Positions 4,552 to 7,538 of a DNA stretch of 7,538 bases are shown here, one piece after another. Source of the DNA: Accumulibacter sp. (GTDB lineage: Bacteria > Pseudomonadota > Gammaproteobacteria > Burkholderiales > Rhodocyclaceae); NCBI GenBank assembly GCA_031284185.1, contig JAITAJ010000163.1, positions 1 through 7,538 of the forward strand. Direction: 5' to 3'. The first letter of the stretch is position 1. Every line of letters starts with the position of its first letter. The notes under the pieces are model-generated. The model ran no database searches and was not told the origin of the DNA. It worked only from the letters and a program-made list of their open reading frames with translations. A program made the position numbers and the translations under genes.

Positions 4552-5247
4552 TCACGCGGCGTATGGCGTCGGGTCGGCCATGCCGGCCGCCATGAATCCC
4601 TCGCGGCGCAGCCGGCAGGAGTCGCAGACACCGCACGCGCGGCCTTGCCGGTCCGCCTGGTAACAGGAAACGGTGATCCCGTAATCCACGCCGAGGGCGC
4701 TGCCCCTGCGGATGATTTCGGCCTTGGAAGAGTCGATCAGCGGCGCGTGAATGGTCATTCGATGGCCCTCCACGCCGGCCTTGGTGGCGAGGTTGGCGAG
4801 CCGCTCGAAAGCGGCGACGAATTCCGGCCGGCAATCGGGATAACCCGAATAATCCACGGCATTGACGCCGATGAAGATGTCGCGGCTTTCCCGCGCTTCC
4901 GCCCAGGCCAGCGCCAGCGAGAGCATGATGGTGTTGCGCGCGGGAACGTAAGTGCTCGGGATGCCGCTTCCGACGCCTTCGTCCGGGATGGAAAGACTCC
5001 GGTCGGTCAGCGCCGAACCGCCGAAGACGGCGAGATCGAGGCGCAGGATGCGGTGCTCCCTGGCGCCGAGCGCTTGCGCGACGCGGCGGGCGGCGTCGAG
5101 TTCGGCGCGGTGGCGCTGGCCGTAGTCGAGCGACAGGCAGTCACAGTCGAATCCGGCGTCGCGGGCAATGGCCAAGACAGTGGCCGAATCGAGTCCGCCG
5201 GAAAGCAGAACGACGGCGCGCGGGCGGGCAAGGGGTGATCCGTCCAT
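4552..5247 (-). CDS. queC: 7-cyano-7-deazaguanine (preQ0) synthase
   Basis: 231-aa cytoplasmic enzyme, normal for QueC. It converts 7-carboxy-7-deazaguanine (the QueE product), ammonia and ATP to preQ0, the precursor of queuosine in tRNAs with GUN anticodons. The PP-loop ATP motif LSGGLDSAT (15-23) is followed by the DYGQRHRAEL block (41-50). Four cysteines, Cys195, Cys205, Cys208 and Cys211 (CGVCDSC plus the upstream Cys), form the structural zinc site. The ATG at 5245-5247 is 16 nt after the pilZ stop, with only a weak CGGA ribosome-binding site, so translation may be coupled. queE lies upstream; queD and queF are not in the window. The tRNA-Lys genes that follow are not queuosine substrates, so their adjacency does not reflect shared chemistry. 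Confidence 0.96.
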   Translation of the reverse strand: MDGSPLARPRAVVLLSGGLDSATVLAIARDAGFDCDCLSLDYGQRHRAELDAARRVAQALGAREHRILRLDLAVFGGSALTDRSLSIPDEGVGSGIPSTYVPARNTIMLSLALAWAEARESRDIFIGVNAVDYSGYPDCRPEFVAAFERLANLATKAGVEGHRMTIHAPLIDSSKAEIIRRGSALGVDYGITVSCYQADRQGRACGVCDSCRLRREGFMAAGMADPTPYAA

Positions 5248-5263
5248 GAAATCCGGGCAGGGT

Positions 5264-5626
5264 CTAGTCGACGATCAGTTCCGACAGTTCCCGGTCGAGC
5301 AGCGCCGCGTCGCCCAGATTGAGTTCGACGAGACGGCGCAGGTGGGTGACGCTGTCCAGGTCGATGGACAGGCAGCGCAGACCGGCCTGACGGCCTTCCC
5401 TATGCGTGACGCGCGCTTCCATGACGATCTCGGCGAGCGTTTCGTCGAGCCGCACGCGCAGCTGGCAGAGGGCCTGATCCGCCGCCACAGTGTCGGCGGG
5501 AAGCTGGATCAGCGCGCCTTTCAATGAGAGGTCGAGGATGATCGCTTCGGATACCCGACCGGCGAGGGTCAGCGTTGCCGGAGCGTCGAAAGCGATTCGA
5601 GAACATTTGCGACGTTCTTGGTCCAT
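5264..5626 (-). CDS. PilZ-domain c-di-GMP-binding protein, PA4608/MapZ type
   Basis: 120-aa single-domain cytoplasmic protein. Both c-di-GMP-binding motifs are intact: RRKCSR near the N terminus (RxxxR, Arg6 and Arg10) and DLSLKG (DxSxxG, Asp32, Ser34, Gly37). The C-terminal stretch HLRRLVELNLGD..LLDRELSEL closely matches my memory of P. aeruginosa PA4608 (MapZ), where that part forms helices packed on the beta barrel. MapZ acts by binding a chemotaxis methyltransferase; whether this protein has a similar partner is unknown. The start is ATG at 5624-5626, because a longer in-frame start at 5719 would add 31 unrelated residues overlapping queE. It sits 19 nt after queE and 16 nt before queC, so it is almost certainly co-transcribed with them. 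Confidence 0.88.
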   Translation of the reverse strand: MDQERRKCSRIAFDAPATLTLAGRVSEAIILDLSLKGALIQLPADTVAADQALCQLRVRLDETLAEIVMEARVTHREGRQAGLRCLSIDLDSVTHLRRLVELNLGDAALLDRELSELIVD

Positions 5627-5645
5627 GGGATTGTCTTCACGGGGA

Positions 5646-6302
5646 TCACTTACCCCGCATATTACCCCAAAGCGATTTGTGCAGTGGCAACTGAAAACGT
5701 ACCGGCAGACGGTCGGCAAGAATCCATTCCGCCAGATCGCGAGGCGCGAGCGTGTCCTGCACGGGGGAAAAGAGGATCGGGCAGCGCCGGTCCAGGCGCC
5801 GCTCGGCGACGGTTTGCCTTGCCCATTCGTAGTCGGCGCGGTCGGCGAGCACGAATTTGAGTTCGTCGCGCGCGCTCAGGAGCGGAAGGTTCTCCCAGCG
5901 GTTCCGTTGCGACTCGCCCGAACCCGGCGCCTTCAGGTCGACGATGCGCGATACGCGCGGGTCGACGCCGCCGATGTCGAACGCGCCGGAGGTTTCGAGC
6001 GAGACTTCGTGACCCGCGTCGCACAGCGAGGCGAGCAGAGGCAGACAGCTCTTCTGGACCAGCGGCTCGCCGCCGGTGACGCAAACCTGCCGGACGCCGT
6101 ATTCGGAAACCCTGCCGAGAATCGCCGCCAGACTCATGCGCCGACCGCCGGTGAAGGCATGAGCGGTATCGCACCACACGCAGCGCAACGGACAACCGGC
6201 CAGGCGCACGAAAACGGTGGGCAATCCGACGCGCGACGCTTCACCCTGCAACGAATGAAAAACCTCGCTGACCCGCAGCGAAGCCGTCCCGCGCCGCTCC
6301 AT
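5646..6302 (-). CDS. queE: 7-carboxy-7-deazaguanine synthase (radical SAM)
   Basis: 218-aa radical SAM enzyme that rearranges 6-carboxytetrahydropterin to 7-carboxy-7-deazaguanine, the step before QueC. The [4Fe-4S]/SAM motif is CPLRCVWC (Cys37, Cys41, Cys44). Other family marks are SEVFHSLQGE (12-21), FVRLAGC, VTGGEPL (the SAM-binding GGE motif) and LETSG. The end, LHKSLWGNMRGK, matches the usual QueE tail. The length is typical for the shorter proteobacterial form. ATG at 6300-6302 starts 4 nt after the cpoB stop, and the AGGCGG next to it is too close to be an ideal ribosome-binding site, so coupling to cpoB is likely. Confidence 0.96.
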   Translation of the reverse strand: MERRGTASLRVSEVFHSLQGEASRVGLPTVFVRLAGCPLRCVWCDTAHAFTGGRRMSLAAILGRVSEYGVRQVCVTGGEPLVQKSCLPLLASLCDAGHEVSLETSGAFDIGGVDPRVSRIVDLKAPGSGESQRNRWENLPLLSARDELKFVLADRADYEWARQTVAERRLDRRCPILFSPVQDTLAPRDLAEWILADRLPVRFQLPLHKSLWGNMRGK

Positions 6303-6306
6303 CCGC

Positions 6307-7083
6307 CTACTTTTTCAGGCGCTGCCTGGCCGTGGCGGCAGCGGAGCCATCCGGGTACTTGGCGAGCACGGCTTCCAGCGTGGCGCGCGCGCCCTTGGCA
6401 TCGCCCAACTCCTGCTGACAGGAAGCCACCCCCACCAGCGCGTCCGCCGCGCGCGGGTTTTGCGGCCATTTGGCGGCAACCGCGCGGTAAACCTCGATGG
6501 CCCGCTTGCAATCACGCTGCGCGGCAAGCGCGTTGCCCTGCCAGTAATGGGCATTCGGGGCCAGCGCGCTGTCGGGATAGGTCTTGGCGAAGGCTTCAAA
6601 GGCGGTGGCCGATTCCTTGATCTTGTTGGCCTTGAACAGATTCAGCGCCGCCTCGTATTCCCGCGCCTCGGCCGCCGGGTCCCCCAGCGCGCGCGCCGCT
6701 TCGGCGGAGACGGCATCGCCTTCGCCGGGCGGGAACGCCTCCGCCGAAGGCGATGCCGTTTCGAGCTTGCGGATACGCCCGTCGAGATCGACGTAAAAAT
6801 CCTGCTGGCGCTTGTTGGAAGATTCCAGCGCGTATTGGAGCGTTTCCACCTGACCGTGCAGTTTGGCGTTTTCCTCGCGCAAGGACTGGATCTGGTTCAT
6901 CAGCTCGATCTGCGCCCGGGACAGCGTATCGACACGCTCGTTGAACTTGAGCGTCAGGTCGTTGAGCTGCCGCCGGGCTTCATCGTCATCGAACAATCCC
7001 GCGCGCGCCGGCGGCGTGCCGAGCGCGACCAGCAGCGCGATCGCGGAGATCGTCGGGCCAAAACGCACGCGGTGCGCCGGCAT
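6307..7083 (-). CDS. cpoB: Cell division coordinator CpoB (YbgF), periplasmic TPR protein
   Basis: 258-aa secreted protein. The signal peptide has a basic start, a hydrophobic core (TISAIALLVAL, 11-21) and a likely cut after ARA at residue 28. A coiled coil follows (about 35-108, heptads rich in Leu, Gln and Glu), the part that trimerises in YbgF. Then comes a Pro/Ala/Glu linker, then three TPR units (about 140-256; YxxALxLFKxxK, NAHYWQGNAL, ADALVGVASC). In E. coli, CpoB links Tol-Pal and PBP1B so that outer-membrane constriction follows septal wall synthesis. Two cysteines in the TPR domain (192, 222) could form a disulfide. ATG at 7081-7083 lies 1 nt after the pal stop (TGAAATG), so translation is coupled. 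An upstream in-frame start at 7143 is rejected because it would place 20 residues before the signal peptide and overlap pal. Confidence 0.95.
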   Translation of the reverse strand: MPAHRVRFGPTISAIALLVALGTPPARAGLFDDDEARRQLNDLTLKFNERVDTLSRAQIELMNQIQSLREENAKLHGQVETLQYALESSNKRQQDFYVDLDGRIRKLETASPSAEAFPPGEGDAVSAEAARALGDPAAEAREYEAALNLFKANKIKESATAFEAFAKTYPDSALAPNAHYWQGNALAAQRDCKRAIEVYRAVAAKWPQNPRAADALVGVASCQQELGDAKGARATLEAVLAKYPDGSAAATARQRLKK

Positions 7084-7084
7084 T

Positions 7085-7538
7085 TCAGAACTCGCCGTTG
7101 TAGAGCATGTCGCCGCGGCGGTTTTCCGCCCAGGCGGCTTCATTCTGGCCGGAATTCTTCGGTTTTTCCTCGCCGAGACTGACCGATTCGACCTGCTCCT
7201 CGCGCGCGCCGAGCAGAATCAGTTGCCGCTTGATCGCATCGGCGCGTTTCTGGCCGAGCGCCAGATTGTATTCACGGCTTCCGCGATCGTCGGTATTGCC
7301 CTGGATCAGCATCCTGAACTGGCGATTACCGGTCAGGAATCTGGCATGCGCGGCAACCAGGTCGCCGTACTCGGGCTTGATCTCGAATTTGTCGTAGTCG
7401 AAGTAAACGCTGCGTTTCGACAGGATGTTCTTCGGATCGGTGAGTTCGGGCGGCAGCTTGCGGCTGTCCACGCCGTCGGCGGTAACGGTGGCGATCCTGC
7501 CGTCGGAGCCGCGCGATTCGACCGGAGCGGCGTTCTGT
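7085..7538 (-). CDS. pal: Peptidoglycan-associated lipoprotein, C-terminal part
   Basis: Partial: the last 150 codons are present, and the 5' end with its signal peptide and lipobox cysteine lies beyond 7538. The reading frame is open to the edge, so the GTG at 7469-7471 is internal and not the start. The first 35 or so residues are a low-complexity linker. Next comes an OmpA-like peptidoglycan-binding domain: SVYFDYDKFEIKPEY, then GNTDDRGSREYNLALGQKRA with the family's diaminopimelate-contacting Asp and Arg, ending WAENRRGD. Pal sits in the outer membrane facing the periplasm, binds peptidoglycan and TolB, and helps pull the outer membrane inward at division. tolB would be expected just upstream. 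Confidence 0.96.
   Translation of the reverse strand, partial: QNAAPVESRGSDGRIATVTADGVDSRKLPPELTDPKNILSKRSVYFDYDKFEIKPEYGDLVAAHARFLTGNRQFRMLIQGNTDDRGSREYNLALGQKRADAIKRQLILLGAREEQVESVSLGEEKPKNSGQNEAAWAENRRGDMLYNGEF

Noticed and set aside
4504..6620. Plus-strand open frames of 244 and 376 codons opposite queC, pilZ, queE and cpoB
   Set aside because: Both are antisense shadows of clearly recognised genes, with Arg/Ala-rich translations lacking family motifs.

Overview
The window looks like a piece of a GC-rich proteobacterial chromosome, most likely betaproteobacterial. Three things suggest this: the order pal-cpoB-queE-(pilZ)-queC-tRNA-Lys, a PilZ protein of the PA4608/MapZ type, and two Lys tRNAs with encoded CCA. 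This assignment is by recognition, not by database search. All intact genes lie on the minus strand, so transcription runs from high to low coordinates. The only plus-strand gene is a decayed toxin gene.

In transcription order, 7538-5264 is a tight cluster: the 3' part of pal (outer-membrane lipoprotein of the Tol-Pal system), cpoB (periplasmic TPR protein of Tol-Pal and cell-wall synthesis), queE, a small c-di-GMP-binding PilZ protein, and queC (5247-4552). Spacings are 1, 4, 19 and 16 nt, so it reads as one operon. QueE and QueC catalyse consecutive steps towards preQ0, the queuosine precursor. A consensus promoter at 4498-4526 then starts tRNA-Lys(TTT) at 4402-4477, which is followed by an intrinsic terminator.

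Region 3717-4401, about 685 bp between the two Lys tRNAs, holds no intact gene. On the plus strand it carries a frameshifted BrnT-type toxin gene (3931-4276) and perhaps the stump of its antitoxin. A patch rich in inverted repeats (3744-3858) lies beside it, next to the promoter of the second tRNA. tRNA-Lys(CTT) at 3641-3716 and its terminator look like a diverged copy of the tRNA-Lys(TTT)-terminator cassette.

From 3540 to 533 there is a two-gene unit: glgB (glycogen branching enzyme, full length with all catalytic residues) overlapping a Cof-type HAD phosphatase by 13 nt. The glgB leader carries four GAAAC units (GTTTC in the sense strand) at an exact 10-bp period. The last 278 bases are the start of a fumarate-reductase-type flavoprotein gene (frdA). 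It has a GTG start, a good sigma70-like promoter, and a small dyad at the predicted transcription start.

No CRISPR array, insertion sequence, prophage gene or clearly new multi-gene system is visible. The most interesting items are the decayed BrnT locus between duplicated tRNA cassettes, the phased repeat before glgB, the alternating hairpin arms at 3804-3858, the G1-U72 acceptor pair in both Lys tRNAs, and the PilZ gene inside the queuosine cluster.
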